From Marinobacterium ramblicola (GTDB lineage: Bacteria > Pseudomonadota > Gammaproteobacteria > Pseudomonadales > Balneatricaceae), in NCBI RefSeq assembly GCF_019084545.1, contig NZ_JAHREP010000017.1, positions 48,625-112,624 on the forward strand: 64,000 nt of DNA, written 5' to 3'. Below the pieces are notes generated by a model. It saw nothing but the letters and a program-made list of their open reading frames with translations, had not been told where the DNA came from and searched no databases. This document shows, one piece after another, positions 11,562 to 22,648 of this stretch. The position numbers and the translations under genes were made by a program. The stretch's first letter is position 1; each line of letters begins with the position of its first letter.

Positions 11562-11809
11562 TGGATATCATGATTCTGACGTTCGTGGCCCTGCTGGTGA
11601 TCATCGGGGCGATGTCGATCGGCGTATTGATGGGGCGTAAGCCGATTGCGGGTTCCTGCGGCGGCATGAGTGCGCTGGGTATGGAGACGGCGTGCGACAT
11701 CTGCGGTGGCGACAAGGCTCGTTGCGAGAAGGAGCAGCGCAAAGACGACTGCGAGACGCGCAAGAGCATCGAAGAAGAGCTGGCGTACGAAGTGAAAGCC
11801 AGAGGGTGA
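11561..11809 (+). CDS. nqrM: Na+-NQR maturation protein NqrM
   Basis: Small protein (82 aa, formerly DUF539) with one N-terminal membrane helix (about 4-24) and a cysteine-rich tail (C33, C45, C48, C55, C64; motif ACDICGGD). NqrM is known to be needed for insertion of the intramembrane iron centre between NqrD and NqrE. The start overlaps the apbE stop by 1 nt, so the operon carries both cofactor-insertion factors. Confidence 0.93.
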   Translation: MDIMILTFVALLVIIGAMSIGVLMGRKPIAGSCGGMSALGMETACDICGGDKARCEKEQRKDDCETRKSIEEELAYEVKARG

Positions 11810-11833
11810 ACCATAAATCTAAAGCGTAATGGG

Positions 11834-11884
11834 ATTGCCGGGCGTCAGGGGGTATCTTTGGCGCCGGGTAATAATTGCTTTTTT
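11834..11884 (+). terminator. Probable rho-independent terminator of the nqr operon
   Basis: Arms 11834-11846 and 11860-11872 pair at 12 of 13 positions, counting two G-T wobbles, with one G-G mismatch. They are followed by AATTGC and a T6 run. It lies between nqrM and sthA. It is not a perfect stem, so some read-through into sthA is possible. Confidence 0.5.
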
Positions 11885-11900
11885 GCAGAAGGGGAGTTGA

Positions 11901-13301
11901 ATGGCTGAGTATGACTATGATGTCGTGATTATCGGTTCGGGGCCTGCCGGTGAGGGGGCCGCGATGAGCGCCGCCAAGAAGGGCAGGCGGGTTGCGGTGG
12001 TCGAGGAGCAGGATACCGTCGGCGGTAACTGCACACACAAAGGCACCATTCCGTCCAAGGCGTTGCGACACTCGGTCAAGCAGATCATCGAATTCAACAC
12101 CAACCCGATGTTCCGAGACATCGGTGAGCCGCGCTGGTTTTCCTTTCCCAAGGTGCTGAATCGCGCAGAAAAGGTAATCTCCAATCAGGTGATGCTCAGG
12201 ACCAACTTCTATGCGCGCAACCGGGTCGATGTGTTCTTCGGACGTGCTCAGTTCCGCGACAAGGGCGAGGTAGTCATCGAGGGGCGCTCAGAAGCGCGAG
12301 AGGTGCTAAAGGCCAAGAATATTATTATTGCCACCGGCTCCTCTCCGTACATGCCGGCCGATATCGATTTTAACCACCCCCGTATCTATAACTCCGACAC
12401 CATATTGAAGCTGGGCCATACGCCCAGGACGCTGGTGATCTACGGAGCTGGCGTTATCGGCTGTGAGTACGCATCGATCTTCAGTGGCCTTGGCGTTAAG
12501 GTCGATCTGATCGATACCCGTGACCGGCTGCTGTCGTTCCTCGACAGCGAGATCTCCGATGCACTGAGTTACCACCTGCGTAACAACGCGGTTAAGATCC
12601 GGCATAACGAGGAGTACTCCTCGGTCGAGGGTGACGCCCATGGTGTCATCATCAATTTCAAGTCGGGCAAGCGCATACGGGCTGATGCCTTCCTCTGGTG
12701 TAACGGTCGTACCGGTAATACCGCTCATCTCGGTTTGGAAAATATCGGTCTTAGCGCTAACAACCGTGGTCAGATTACGGTCGACGAACACTATCGCACC
12801 GAGTGTGAGGGCGTGTACGCGGTGGGTGATGTGGTGGGCTGGCCGAGCCTGGCATCCGCGGCGCTGGACCAGGGGCGTGCGGCAGCCGCTGATATGCTGA
12901 ACGGCGAGGATTTCCGCTACATCAACGAGGTGCCGACCGGTATCTATACCATTCCTGAGATCAGTTCGATCGGTAAGACGGAAGAGGAGCTGACGGCGGA
13001 GGCCGTGCCTTATGAAGTGGGCCAGGCGTTTTTCAAGGATACTGCGCGTGCCCAGATCTCGGGCGAGCCGGTCGGTATGTTGAAGATCCTGTTCCATCGA
13101 GAAACGCTGGCGATCCTGGGTATCCACTGCTTCGGCGACCAGGCATCGGAGATCGTGCATATCGGACAGGCGATCATGGCGCAGGAGGGAGCTGCCAACA
13201 CGTTGAAGTACTTCGTTAATACCACCTTCAACTACCCGACCATGGCGGAGGCTTACCGAGTCGCGGCGATTGCGGGTCTGAACCGGATCGAGAATCTTTG
13301 A
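11901..13301 (+). CDS. sthA: Soluble pyridine nucleotide transhydrogenase
   Basis: SthA (466 aa) is an FAD flavoprotein that moves reducing equivalents between NADPH and NAD+. The FAD motif [15 protein letters not shown] is at the N-terminus and a second dinucleotide fold [17 protein letters not shown] lies near residue 180. It belongs to the disulfide oxidoreductase superfamily, but the usual CxxxxC redox pair is CTHKGT: C44 is kept and the second Cys is T49. That is the diagnostic state for transhydrogenases rather than lipoamide or glutathione reductases. A GGGGAG site lies upstream of the ATG. Confidence 0.95.
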   Translation: MAEYDYDVVIIGSGPAGEGAAMSAAKKGRRVAVVEEQDTVGGNCTHKGTIPSKALRHSVKQIIEFNTNPMFRDIGEPRWFSFPKVLNRAEKVISNQVMLRTNFYARNRVDVFFGRAQFRDKGEVVIEGRSEAREVLKAKNIIIATGSSPYMPADIDFNHPRIYNSDTILKLGHTPRTLVIYGAGVIGCEYASIFSGLGVKVDLIDTRDRLLSFLDSEISDALSYHLRNNAVKIRHNEEYSSVEGDAHGVIINFKSGKRIRADAFLWCNGRTGNTAHLGLENIGLSANNRGQITVDEHYRTECEGVYAVGDVVGWPSLASAALDQGRAAAADMLNGEDFRYINEVPTGIYTIPEISSIGKTEEELTAEAVPYEVGQAFFKDTARAQISGEPVGMLKILFHRETLAILGIHCFGDQASEIVHIGQAIMAQEGAANTLKYFVNTTFNYPTMAEAYRVAAIAGLNRIENL

Positions 13302-13319
13302 GGTCGGCGTTGGTGTGAT

Positions 13320-13345
13320 AAAAAAGGGGGGTATCCCCCTTTTTT
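13320..13345. terminator. Bidirectional terminator (sthA / 13357-13665)
   Basis: AAAAAAGGGGG (13320-13330) and CCCCCTTTTTT (13335-13345) form a perfect 11-bp stem around a GTAT loop. The A- and T-runs form part of the stem, as in many bidirectional terminators between convergent genes. Confidence 0.85.
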
Positions 13346-13356
13346 GATATCTGCAT

Positions 13357-13665
13357 TCAGCGTTCTTTGTTCGGACTTTGGTCTTTGTCCAGAGAGCGAT
13401 AGTATTCCTCTTCGAGGTAGCGGCCCTTGATCTGGAGGCGGCGTTCCAGCCAGCGATTGACCAGGGTCCAAAGAGCAAAGGCGGGTGTCATCATGATCAT
13501 GATTGATAGCATCAATGCGGCGCCGGAGTAACCCTCTGGAGCCACTTTGGTCGCCCAATCCATAACGCCGAGTTCCCGACCCGCATAAAACCAGAGTATG
13601 AGGAAGAGGAAACCCGCACCGGTACCGAGATGATGCAGCAGGGTCTGCTTTGAGGGTTTAGCCAT
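13357..13665 (-). CDS. Small membrane protein of unknown function
   Basis: 102 aa with two predicted membrane helices (about 15-34 and 47-69) and a charged, cytoplasmic-looking tail (RRLQIKGRYLEEEYYRSLDK). I do not recognise a family. Its start overlaps the end of the PilZ-domain gene by 8 bp on the same strand, so the two are very likely co-transcribed and translationally coupled. It may be a membrane partner of that c-di-GMP-binding protein, but this rests on context only. Confidence 0.7.
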   Translation of the reverse strand: MAKPSKQTLLHHLGTGAGFLFLILWFYAGRELGVMDWATKVAPEGYSGAALMLSIMIMMTPAFALWTLVNRWLERRLQIKGRYLEEEYYRSLDKDQSPNKER

Positions 13666-14221
13666 GCAGCTGTGCCTGGCGTTCGCGGGCCTGGGCTTCG
13701 ATAATCAGCCGCGCCAACAGCGTACGGCAGCTTTCCGGCATCTTGTGGAAGGCGATACCGATATCGAAGTTTTGCTCTTTTGGTTCGCAACGCTGAACTT
13801 CGGCGTAGAGCAGTAGTCCCAGGCTGTTCTCGGGGAACACCAGTTTAATTGCCAGCAGTGTGCCCAGCTCCAGTGCCTCCTCGGCGGTAAAGGAGAGGCC
13901 GCCTTCGCTGAGGTTGATGATCTGCATGTGGGTTGAGTCGACCTCCAGCTGGCTGTCGGCCAGGGTGCGCCCGATGAGATCGATCTTTTTGTTCAGATGT
14001 TGCAGATAGGTCGCCAGATGTGGAGTAGACTCTGCGATTTTGTAAACGAGGTGCTGACATTCGGCATCGATGCCGGACAGCTGGCTTTGCAGTAGAAAGT
14101 AGGGCGATACGTTGAACTGGTAAGGCTTGGAAGAGCTCGCCACATCCGCCTCAGAGACGATTTTATAATCCAGTACGACCGGGTGGTCGATACGGTAGAA
14201 TTGTCGGCGGTCCTGATCCAC
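13658..14221 (-). CDS. PilZ-domain protein (putative c-di-GMP receptor)
   Basis: 188-aa soluble protein. It opens with a RRQFYRID motif resembling the PilZ RxxxR c-di-GMP-binding element. A middle helical region (about 40-90) precedes a C-terminal PilZ beta-barrel with NLSEGGLSFTAEE and ELGTLLAIKLVFPE. I chose GTG 14221, preceded by AAAAGGAG at about 7 nt, over a longer open frame to 14359 that would overlap the divergent lolC start. It is followed by the 102-aa membrane protein. Which PilZ arginines are functional was not established. Confidence 0.78.
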   Translation of the reverse strand: MDQDRRQFYRIDHPVVLDYKIVSEADVASSSKPYQFNVSPYFLLQSQLSGIDAECQHLVYKIAESTPHLATYLQHLNKKIDLIGRTLADSQLEVDSTHMQIINLSEGGLSFTAEEALELGTLLAIKLVFPENSLGLLLYAEVQRCEPKEQNFDIGIAFHKMPESCRTLLARLIIEAQARERQAQLHG

Positions 14222-14310
14222 GGTGGGCTCCTTTTGGCTTTCGGTTCGTCGCCAGTATAAACAAATATCCTGCCGGTCTGTTAGCCGGCAACCGTTAGAA
14301 AGAGCACTCA

Positions 14311-15544
14311 ATGTATAAACCGCTATCGCTATATGTCGGTCTGCGTTATACAGCCGCAAAACGCGGCAATCACTTCATTTCATTCATATCGCTGGTGTCG
14401 ATGCTGGGATTGATGCTGGGAGTTGCGGCGTTGATTGTCGTGCTCTCGGTGATGAACGGCTTCGACCGTGAATTGAAACAGCGGATCCTCGGTATGGTGC
14501 CTCATGCGACCATAGGGAATTACGGCAGCCCTCTGCCGGATTGGCGCTCTTTGGCCCAGGATGTGGTCAATAGCGAGGGGGTCGAAGGGGTGGCGCCGTT
14601 CGTCCAGGCTCAGGGTATGCTGACCCACGCCGGCCGGGTCCAGGGCGTGTTCGTCAACGGTATCAGTCCCCGAGATGAAACCAGCGTCTCGATCATTGCG
14701 GATCATCTCAAGGTGGGTCGTCTGGATGATCTGGAAGCGGGCGAATACCGGATTATTCTGGGTGAGCTGTTGGCACGTTATATCGGTGTACGGGTGGGTG
14801 ACAAAGTGACGCTGGTACTGCCGGAGGCGTCGGTTAGCGTGGCGGGCATTACGCCGCGGATGAAACGCTTCATTGTAAGCGGAATATTTTCGGTCGGCGC
14901 CGAACTGGATGCCAACCTGGCGTATATCGATATCGATGATGCGGCCAGGTTGAAGCGGATGGAGCCGGGGACGGTAGAGGGTCTTCGCCTGCGCTACTCG
15001 GATCTGTTTCAGGCGCCGCGGTTGGTGCGCCAGTTGGCGCAGTCGAGAGCGCTCAGTGCCAGCGACTGGACTCGAACCCATGGCAATCTGTTTCAGGCGA
15101 TCCAGCTTGAGAAGCGGATGATCGGCCTGTTGCTGTTGCTGATCGTATTTGTGGCCGCGTTCAATATCGTGTCGACACTGGTCATGGTGGTCACCGACAA
15201 GCGCGCGGATATTGCGATCCTGCGCACGATGGGGGCCACACCTGCGACCATACTGCGCATATTTATCGTTCAGGGCGTGGTGATCGGGGTAGTGGGAACC
15301 CTGCTCGGCATCTTGTTGGGTATCACTTTGGCCCTGACGGTGACCGATCTTGTGGCCTGGATCGAGCACACTTTCGGTATCCAGTTCCTGTCCGCGGACG
15401 TCTATTTCATCAGTTACCTGCCGTCGGAGCTGCAGTGGGGCGATGTCAGCCAGATCACGCTGGCGGCCCTGGCGATCAGCTTTGTTGCCACTATCTACCC
15501 CGCCTGGCGGGCTTCAAGGACTCAGCCTGCGGAGGCGTTGCGTT

Positions 15545-15552
<8 letters not shown>
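14311..15552 (+). CDS. lolC: Lipoprotein-releasing ABC transporter permease (LolC/LolE/LolF family)
   Basis: Inner-membrane permease (413 aa) that, with LolD, extracts outer-membrane lipoproteins for transfer to LolA. Typical layout: N-terminal helix ([21 protein letters not shown]), a large periplasmic domain (about 45-265), three C-terminal helices (about 270-400) and a C-terminal [18 protein letters not shown]. The stop overlaps lolD by 8 bp. Pseudomonas has lolE after lolD, but here the next gene is an unrelated protein on the other strand. This may be a homodimeric LolF-type permease, or lolE may be elsewhere. Confidence 0.9.
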
Positions 15553-16227
<675 letters not shown>

Positions 16228-16237
<10 letters not shown>

Positions 16238-16767
16238 TCGTGCCGTTTTCGATAGCGGCCGGGCTTGCGCTTACGCCAGTGGTGGTTGACGTGCCAGATC
16301 CAGAACCACTGGATACAGACGTAGCTCAGGAGCGCCAGGATTATGCCGGTCAATACGGAACCCAGCAGCAGCGGCCACCAGATGGCGGCCAACTCGGTTT
16401 GCAGCGTCGCCAGATCCCAGTGGAACTCTATCTGCTCCTGTATGCGGGTATCCAGCAGCCAGGCGCCAATACGGTAGGTAAAGTAGAATACGGGCGGTAT
16501 AGTGATCGGGTTGGTGAGCCACACCAGGCCGATGGAGACCGCCAGGTTGCTGGCCATCAGCAGCGCCAGGACTGCGGCGATCAGCATCTGGCCAGGTACG
16601 GGTAGAAAGGCACAAAAGATACCGACCAGGAAGGCGCGGGAAACCGATTTGCGGGTAAGATGCCAGAGGTTCGGATTGTGCAAGTGGTCGCCCAGCCAGC
16701 GCAGGGAGGGGTGCGCACGCAGTTTGTGCTGATCCGGCATGTACTTCTTGAATATTTTGCGCGGCAT
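16228..16767 (-). CDS. DUF2062 membrane protein
   Basis: 179 aa from the ATG at 16767 ([12 protein letters not shown], the usual family N-terminus). A GTG five codons upstream is also possible, and neither has a clear ribosome binding site. The core [20 protein letters not shown] and [18 protein letters not shown] are DUF2062 hallmarks, with two to three membrane helices. Function is unknown. In Pseudomonas-type genomes it also sits between the lol genes and comEC. It overlaps the 3' end of lolD. Confidence 0.85.
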
Positions 16768-16841
16768 ACTGAAAGCGTTCACTCATCTTGTGGGGCAATT
16801 ATGCCGACAGTGACTGCGTAAGCCAACAGTGAAGATCAAGG

Positions 16842-19076
16842 ATGATCGTATTTATCAGCGGGTTACTGGCAGTTGCCTGGTTACCCAGCCTTCATTACAC
16901 ACCCTTGCTGGTGGCGTTTGCGCTGCCGTTCATGCTGCGTCGACGTCTGCGTCAATCGATCCTCCTGTTCAGTTTGGGCGTGGCGTACGCGGCCATCTGG
17001 GGCGGTTGGCAGTTGAGTCATCGATTGCCCGACCGTTTCGCTCGTGCCGATGTCGATCTGGTTGGTGTCATCGACGAGCTGCCACGACTGCAGGGGCGGC
17101 GGCAGAGCTTCACACTTCGCATTATTTCGATAGACAGCGAGGAAGCTGGGCTGTTGCGTCTGCGTCGTCTCAGTCTATCGCATTATGATGCGAAAGAGGT
17201 GTTAAAGGCCGGTGACCGAATAGCGGCTAGAGTCAGGCTTTTTCCGCCTCGAGGATTGAGTAACCCCCATGCGTTCGACAGTGAGCGCCGATTCCTTGTC
17301 GAGTCTATCGATGCGCGGGGGTATGTCAGGTCTCTCGAATCGAAGGCGAGATCGGGTTTCACACTGCCCGGAGTGCGCCAGCAGCTGGCCGATCGTCTCG
17401 ATCACCATTTCGAGCCCCGGGTATCGGTTACTCTGCGGGCGCTGGTATTGGGAGATCGCAGCGGGCTTGATCCCGACGGCTGGAAACTGCTGAGCGAAAC
17501 CGGTACCGCTCATCTATTGGTTGTCAGTGGTGTGCATATTGCCGTAATGGCTGGCCTGGGTTTGATGTTGGCGCGTTGCCTTGGATTGCTGCTGTTGTGG
17601 GGTGGGGGCGATTCACGAACTGTCAGGATGGCGGGGTTGCTGTTTGCCCTGCTGCTCGCGTGCACGTATGCATTGATTGCAGGCATGGGGCTGCCGGTGC
17701 AGCGTGCGCTGATCATGGTTGCCGTATTTATCGGCGCCGAATGGTGGTTGCGTCCGGTCACGGCTTGGCAGCGTTGGCGGACCGCCCTGTTGGGTGTCAG
17801 TCTGCTGCAGCCTCTTGCGGTGATCGAGCCCGGCGCCTGGCTCTCGTTTGGCGCGGTTGCGCTGCTGATCTGGATCTCTCAACTGGGCATAGGTTCCGGT
17901 GGACGCTTGGGCCAGTGGTGGAGCGTGCAGGGGCGGCTGTTTATCGGCATGATGCCGCTGTCGGCGCTGCTGTTCCAGCAACTGGGATTTTTGGCGCCCG
18001 TGGTGAACTTTGTTGCGCTGCCCGCCGTATCGCTTCTGATCATGACGTTGCCTCTGCTGCTTCCGCTGGTTTTTCTGGGTGCGCTGTGGCCTGCCGATCT
18101 CCTGTCCTGGGCGGTTGAGACGTTCTGGCAGGGTATTGCACTGTCGAGGGCTGAGTTGGGTTTGTATCTGGCACTGCCCCGGACAGAACCTTTCGTGCTG
18201 CTCCTGGCTGTCGCGGCAGTGCTCTGGTGGTTGTTCCCGTTGCCTTTGAAGTGGCGTTGGTTGTCGATCTGTATGCTGTTTCCTCTACTGTCCATCGAGG
18301 TGGAGCGACCGCCCGAGGGCGGTTTTGAGGCAAGGATGTTCGATGTCGGTCAGGGTTTGGCTGTGCTGATCGAGACAGCGGAAGGGGCCATCATCTATGA
18401 CACGGGGCCAGGCTACCCGGGCGGCGGCAGCGCCTTCAACTATGCCGTGGCGCCACTGTTGAAGGCGAGGGGGCTGTCCGGTCTCGAGCAGGTCGTGATC
18501 AGCCATGGCGACAGCGATCACAGCGGTGGTTTTGCGGCTTTGCAGAAGGGTTACCGCTACCGGGAGCTGGTGCTTGGTCAGCCGCTGGACGGCGTCAAAA
18601 ATTGGACCGATTGTGCGCGCCAGCCGGGCATTGAGCTCGGTGGCGTGCGTTTTCGGTACCTGCAGGCCTCTGCCGGGGTCCTCGGAAACGACAATGCGTA
18701 CTCATGTGTACTGGTTGTCGAGAGTCGGCGCTGCGTGCTGGTGATTCCCGGTGATCTGGAGATAGAAGGTGAGAGGGATCTTGTGCGCCGATACCGGTTG
18801 CCGGGCGCCGACTGGCTGGTGGCTGGTCATCACGGCAGCCGAACCTCCACCTCTACGGAATGGTTGGATGCATTGCAGCCGAAAGAGGTGCTGTTCAGCC
18901 GTGGCTTGTTTAACCGCTTCGGACACCCGGCGGCGGATGTGGTTGAGCGGGTGCGTGAGGCGGGGGCCGTGATCCATGATACGGCAAGGGAGGGCGCGTT
19001 ACGTCTTGAGGCGGGTGAGGAGTGCAGGACCAGTGCCTGGAGGCAAAGGAAAAAACGTTACTGGACAGCAGGTTAA
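16842..19076 (+). CDS. comEC: ComEC/Rec2 family DNA internalisation protein
   Basis: 744-aa polytopic protein that forms the inner-membrane channel for single-stranded DNA during natural transformation. It has an N-terminal membrane/OB region, a competence domain (GTAHLLVVSGVHIAVMAGLG at about residue 225), and a C-terminal metallo-beta-lactamase-like domain from about residue 500 (MFDVGQGLAVLIETAEG, SHGDSDHSGGF, GHHGSRTS). All three parts are intact. Presence of comEC suggests competence but does not prove it. It starts 74 bp after the divergent DUF2062 start. Confidence 0.92.
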   Translation: MIVFISGLLAVAWLPSLHYTPLLVAFALPFMLRRRLRQSILLFSLGVAYAAIWGGWQLSHRLPDRFARADVDLVGVIDELPRLQGRRQSFTLRIISIDSEEAGLLRLRRLSLSHYDAKEVLKAGDRIAARVRLFPPRGLSNPHAFDSERRFLVESIDARGYVRSLESKARSGFTLPGVRQQLADRLDHHFEPRVSVTLRALVLGDRSGLDPDGWKLLSETGTAHLLVVSGVHIAVMAGLGLMLARCLGLLLLWGGGDSRTVRMAGLLFALLLACTYALIAGMGLPVQRALIMVAVFIGAEWWLRPVTAWQRWRTALLGVSLLQPLAVIEPGAWLSFGAVALLIWISQLGIGSGGRLGQWWSVQGRLFIGMMPLSALLFQQLGFLAPVVNFVALPAVSLLIMTLPLLLPLVFLGALWPADLLSWAVETFWQGIALSRAELGLYLALPRTEPFVLLLAVAAVLWWLFPLPLKWRWLSICMLFPLLSIEVERPPEGGFEARMFDVGQGLAVLIETAEGAIIYDTGPGYPGGGSAFNYAVAPLLKARGLSGLEQVVISHGDSDHSGGFAALQKGYRYRELVLGQPLDGVKNWTDCARQPGIELGGVRFRYLQASAGVLGNDNAYSCVLVVESRRCVLVIPGDLEIEGERDLVRRYRLPGADWLVAGHHGSRTSTSTEWLDALQPKEVLFSRGLFNRFGHPAADVVERVREAGAVIHDTAREGALRLEAGEECRTSAWRQRKKRYWTAG

Positions 19077-19140
19077 CGCCCTACTCAGGTTTGCGGCGGC
19101 TGTGGTAAAGTAGCCCTTCGAACGAGCAGGAGGAAGCGTA

Positions 19141-19761
19141 GTGTTTGAGTTGATTCGGGCTGGCGGCTGGCTGATGGTGCCGATTATCGGATGCTCCATT
19201 CTGGCGTTGGCGATCGTCACAGAGCGATTCATCACCCTGCGCGATTCCCGGGTGGTACCCAAAGGCCTGCTGGCCCAGGTGTGGGAGTTGGTTCGCAGTG
19301 GCGAGATGACACCGGAGCGGATGCGCAGCATCAAACATGAAAGCCCATTGGGCGCCATCGTGGTCGCCGGACTCAACAGCTCGGCCCACGGTCGAGAGGT
19401 GATGAAAGAGAGCATCCAGGAGGCCGCGACACTGGTCGTGCATGAGCTGGAGCGATTTCTCAATAGTCTCGGCACCATCGCGGCGATCGCACCTCTGCTG
19501 GGTCTGCTGGGCACGGTAATCGGCATGATCAAGGTGTTTACCGAGATCATGATGCAGGGTACCGGTAACGCCAACGTGCTTGCTGGCGGTATCTCGGAAG
19601 CGCTGATCACCACAGCGGCGGGGTTGTCGGTGGCGATTCCCACCTTGGTGCTGCACCGCTATTTTCAGCGCAAGGTCGATACGCTGGTGCTGACCATGGA
19701 GCAGGAGTCGATCAAGCTGGTTGAGATCGTGCATGGTGAGCGCGATGTCGATTTTCGTTGA
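19141..19761 (+). CDS. exbB: MotA/TolQ/ExbB proton channel family protein
   Basis: 206-aa inner-membrane protein with three helices (about 10-28, 110-135, 155-180) and the conserved proton-channel core SLGTIAAIAPLLGLLGTVIGMI. It pairs with the ExbD/TolR protein encoded next. The GTG start at 19141 has a strong AGGAGG about 8 nt upstream. The client is not evident, since no TonB or TolA gene is linked. The same pair precedes lpxK in Pseudomonas. Confidence 0.88.
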   Translation: MFELIRAGGWLMVPIIGCSILALAIVTERFITLRDSRVVPKGLLAQVWELVRSGEMTPERMRSIKHESPLGAIVVAGLNSSAHGREVMKESIQEAATLVVHELERFLNSLGTIAAIAPLLGLLGTVIGMIKVFTEIMMQGTGNANVLAGGISEALITTAAGLSVAIPTLVLHRYFQRKVDTLVLTMEQESIKLVEIVHGERDVDFR

Positions 19762-19783
19762 TACTGGATCGATGGAGGTCTGA

Positions 19784-20203
19784 ATGCGATTCCAGCGTCA
19801 ACGTCGGGAAGAGGTCAGCGTAAATCTGACGCCACTGATCGATGTGGTATTCCTGCTGCTGATCTTCTTTATGGTGTCGACCACCTTTACCAAGGAAACC
19901 CATCTGGAGGTCGATCTGCCCGAGGCCAGTTCGGCCCAGACTCAGAGCGAGGTCGAGTCGGTCGATGTAGTGATCAACGCCGATGGCAACTACAGCGTCA
20001 ACGGCCAGGCGCTGGTCAACACTCAGGCGATGACGCTCAAGAGTGCGATCCTGAAAGTCGCCGGTGAAGATCGTACGCTACCCTTTGTTATCACCGCAGA
20101 TGGCAGTACGCCGCACCAGTCGGTCGTGACCGCCATGGATGTGGCCGGTCAGTTGGGTTTCGCCAAGCTCAGTATCACCACCAGGGTGCCGGAAACCCGC
20201 TGA
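19784..20203 (+). CDS. exbD: ExbD/TolR family biopolymer transport protein
   Basis: 139 aa with one N-terminal helix carrying the proton-relay aspartate (SVNLTPLIDVVFLLLIFFMV) and a periplasmic domain ending in a typical TolR/ExbD fold. It lies 22 bp after the ExbB gene. Its stop codon overlaps the lpxK start (TGATG), coupling it to lipid A synthesis genes. Confidence 0.9.
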   Translation: MRFQRQRREEVSVNLTPLIDVVFLLLIFFMVSTTFTKETHLEVDLPEASSAQTQSEVESVDVVINADGNYSVNGQALVNTQAMTLKSAILKVAGEDRTLPFVITADGSTPHQSVVTAMDVAGQLGFAKLSITTRVPETR

Positions 20204-21195
20204 TGTCGCTGGAGCGTAGTTGGTACGCAGATGCCTGGTGGCTGAAGCTCTTGCGTCCCGTTTCTGTGCTTTTCCGCACCCTTGCCGCCCGACAACGTCG
20301 CGCCCGAACGGCGCAGCAGTGGCGAGCTCCCGTGCCTGTGATCGTCGTCGGCAATATCACCCTGGGTGGCAGCGGCAAAACCCCGGTCACGCTGGCGTTG
20401 ATCGAGATGCTGCGTGCGCGTGGGTACACGCCGGGGGTGGTCAGCCGCGGTTATGGCGCGAAGCCGCCGCATTACCCCTTCATCGTCAGCGCCGATACCT
20501 CTCCCGCCGAGGGCGGCGATGAGCCTTGCCTGATCGTGCAGCGCACCGGCGTGCCACTTGTCATCGATCCCGACCGCCCGGCCGCCGTCCGTGCACTGTT
20601 GGCCGCTAGCGACTGCAACATCGTGATCAGTGACGATGGTCTGCAGCACTATGCGCTGGGGCGTGATCTGGAGCTGGCCGTGGTGGATGCCCGGCGTGGC
20701 TTGGGAAACGGTCGCTGTGTGCCGGAGGGGCCGCTGCGCGAACCGCCCGAAAGGCTGCTGCAGGTCGATCGGGTGATCCTCAATGGCGCAGGCGAGTTTG
20801 CCTTTGACGGTGCCAGCCATATGCAGCTTGTGCCGGGTAAGCTAGTCGAACTGGACACCGGGCGTGAACTGATGAGCGATCAATGGATCGACTCACATCA
20901 AGTGCATGCGCTGGCCGGAATAGGTCATCCGACACGTTTTTTCGATACACTACGTACATTGGGCTTCGATCCTGTCGAACATCCACTCAAGGATCACGCA
21001 TCCATCGAGCCTGGCCAGCTTAGGTTCGAGCCCGAGCTGCCGCTGATCATGACCGAAAAAGACGCGGTCAAGTGTCGAGGCTGGGCGCCGGCAAACTGCT
21101 GGGCGCTGCGCGTGGATGCTCAATTCGATGCTGAATTCGAACCCTGGCTGGATCTTCAGCTGAACCGATTGCAACAACTTTACGGGAGTCCGTGA
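20203..21195 (+). CDS. lpxK: Tetraacyldisaccharide 4'-kinase
   Basis: LpxK phosphorylates the 4' position of the lipid A disaccharide precursor at the inner membrane. The 330-aa product has an N-terminal hydrophobic segment, the P-loop [13 protein letters not shown] and family motifs GVVSRGYG and [16 protein letters not shown]. Start and stop overlap the flanking genes by 1 nt each, indicating a tightly coupled operon. Confidence 0.95.
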   Translation: MSLERSWYADAWWLKLLRPVSVLFRTLAARQRRARTAQQWRAPVPVIVVGNITLGGSGKTPVTLALIEMLRARGYTPGVVSRGYGAKPPHYPFIVSADTSPAEGGDEPCLIVQRTGVPLVIDPDRPAAVRALLAASDCNIVISDDGLQHYALGRDLELAVVDARRGLGNGRCVPEGPLREPPERLLQVDRVILNGAGEFAFDGASHMQLVPGKLVELDTGRELMSDQWIDSHQVHALAGIGHPTRFFDTLRTLGFDPVEHPLKDHASIEPGQLRFEPELPLIMTEKDAVKCRGWAPANCWALRVDAQFDAEFEPWLDLQLNRLQQLYGSP

Positions 21196-21386
21196 TGGAC
21201 CAGAAACTGCTTGATATCCTTGTGTGCCCGGTTTCCAAGGCGCCGGTGGAGTGGAACCGGGAGACCAATGAGTTGGTCTGTCGTACCAGTGGACTCGCTT
21301 ATCCGATCCGGGATGATATCCCGGTCATGCTGGAGAGCGAGGCGAGAACCCTGACCGCCGACGAGCGTCTGCACGAGAAGAAGTGA
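21195..21386 (+). CDS. Trm112/YcaR family protein (UPF0434)
   Basis: 63 aa starting [18 protein letters not shown], a small zinc-ribbon-like fold of the YcaR/Trm112 family. It has one CP at the N-terminal side but lacks the full four-cysteine set. I chose ATG 21195 (TGATG overlap with lpxK, GGGAG about 6 nt upstream) over a GTG one codon earlier. The position between lpxK and kdsB is widely conserved in gammaproteobacteria. Function is unknown. Confidence 0.88.
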   Translation: MDQKLLDILVCPVSKAPVEWNRETNELVCRTSGLAYPIRDDIPVMLESEARTLTADERLHEKK

Positions 21387-21392
21387 GCGACA

Positions 21393-22166
21393 ATGAGCTT
21401 TTCCATCATTATCCCCGCGCGTTACGCGTCGAGCCGTTTCCCCGGTAAACCACTGGCGCAGCTGGCCGGTAAGCCGATGTTGCAGCATGTATACGAGCGC
21501 GCCTGCCAGAGCGAGGCGAAGCGGGTTGTCATCGCGACCGATGATCCGCGTATTGCCGAAGCCGCGAAGGCGTTTGATGCCGAGGTGTGCATGACCCGAG
21601 ACGACCACCCGTCAGGCACAGACCGGCTGCAGGAGGTGGTAAAGACTCTGGGGTTTTACGCTGACGATATCGTCGTCAATGTGCAGGGTGACGAACCGAT
21701 GATCCCGCCGCGGATCATCAATCAGGTGGCGCACAACCTGGCGGCGGTACCGGAAGCGAGCATCGCGACACTGTCGGAGCCGATCGAGAGCGTCGAAGCG
21801 CTGCTGAACCCGAACGTGGTCAAGGTTGTCACCGATAGTCGCGGTATGGCGCTCTACTTCAGCCGTGCGCCTATCCCCTGGCCCCGGGATGCTGCGCTGG
21901 CGCATGGCGAGAAGCTTGATCACCTGCCGACGGGGTTCAACTGGCAGCGCCATATCGGGCTGTACGCCTACCGCGTCAAGCTGCTCAACGATTTCGTGGC
22001 CTGGCCGGCGGCGGCGGTGGAGCAGACCGAATGTCTTGAACAGCTACGGGCGCTCTATAACGGCGCGGGTATCCATGTCGAAGAGGCGCTTGAGGCACCG
22101 CCTGCGGGCGTTGATACGCCGGAAGACCTGGCGCGTTTGCAGCAGTTGCTGGGGGCCACTGAATGA
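21393..22166 (+). CDS. kdsB: 3-deoxy-manno-octulosonate cytidylyltransferase
   Basis: KdsB makes CMP-KDO from CTP and KDO for LPS inner core synthesis. 257 aa with the nucleotidyltransferase signature [15 protein letters not shown] and motifs [12 protein letters not shown] and HIGLYAYR. It overlaps the following phosphatase gene by 4 nt. Confidence 0.96.
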   Translation: MSFSIIIPARYASSRFPGKPLAQLAGKPMLQHVYERACQSEAKRVVIATDDPRIAEAAKAFDAEVCMTRDDHPSGTDRLQEVVKTLGFYADDIVVNVQGDEPMIPPRIINQVAHNLAAVPEASIATLSEPIESVEALLNPNVVKVVTDSRGMALYFSRAPIPWPRDAALAHGEKLDHLPTGFNWQRHIGLYAYRVKLLNDFVAWPAAAVEQTECLEQLRALYNGAGIHVEEALEAPPAGVDTPEDLARLQQLLGATE

Positions 22167-22648
22167 GCCAGACCGGTGTGCTGTTCGTCTGTCTGGGTAA
22201 TATCTGCCGTTCTCCCACCGCCGAGGGGGTGTTCCGGGCAAAGTTGGCGGAACATGCCGATCTTGCGCAATTGCTTGATGTGGACTCGGCCGGTACGGCG
22301 GCGTATCACGTGGGTAATCCGCCGGACTCGCGCAGTGCGGCGATCGCGGCGCGCCGGGGCTATGACCTGTCGGCACTGCGCGCCAGGGCGGTCAGCCACG
22401 ATGATTTTTCTCGCTATCGCTATATTCTGGCGATGGATCATGAAAACCTGCTCAATCTCAAATCGATCAGCCCGTCGGGCTTCGACGGGCATCTGGGTCT
22501 ATTCCTGGATTTTGCGGGTATGGCGGGGGCTGAAGTGCCGGATCCCTATTACACCCGAGGCGACGCGGGATTTGAGGAGGTGCTCGATCTGGTCGAGGCT
22601 GCCGCCGAGGGCTTGATCGGTCATCTGCGCGGGGAGCTCCTCGGTTGA
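22163..22648 (+). CDS. Low-molecular-weight protein tyrosine phosphatase
   Basis: 161 aa with the P-loop [15 protein letters not shown] (nucleophile C10, R16 of CX5R) and the general-acid loop DPYYT. The family dephosphorylates tyrosine kinases or unknown targets; the substrate here is not evident. The ATGA overlap with kdsB and the TTGA overlap with murB place it inside the envelope operon, as in Pseudomonas. Confidence 0.93.
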   Translation: MSQTGVLFVCLGNICRSPTAEGVFRAKLAEHADLAQLLDVDSAGTAAYHVGNPPDSRSAAIAARRGYDLSALRARAVSHDDFSRYRYILAMDHENLLNLKSISPSGFDGHLGLFLDFAGMAGAEVPDPYYTRGDAGFEEVLDLVEAAAEGLIGHLRGELLG

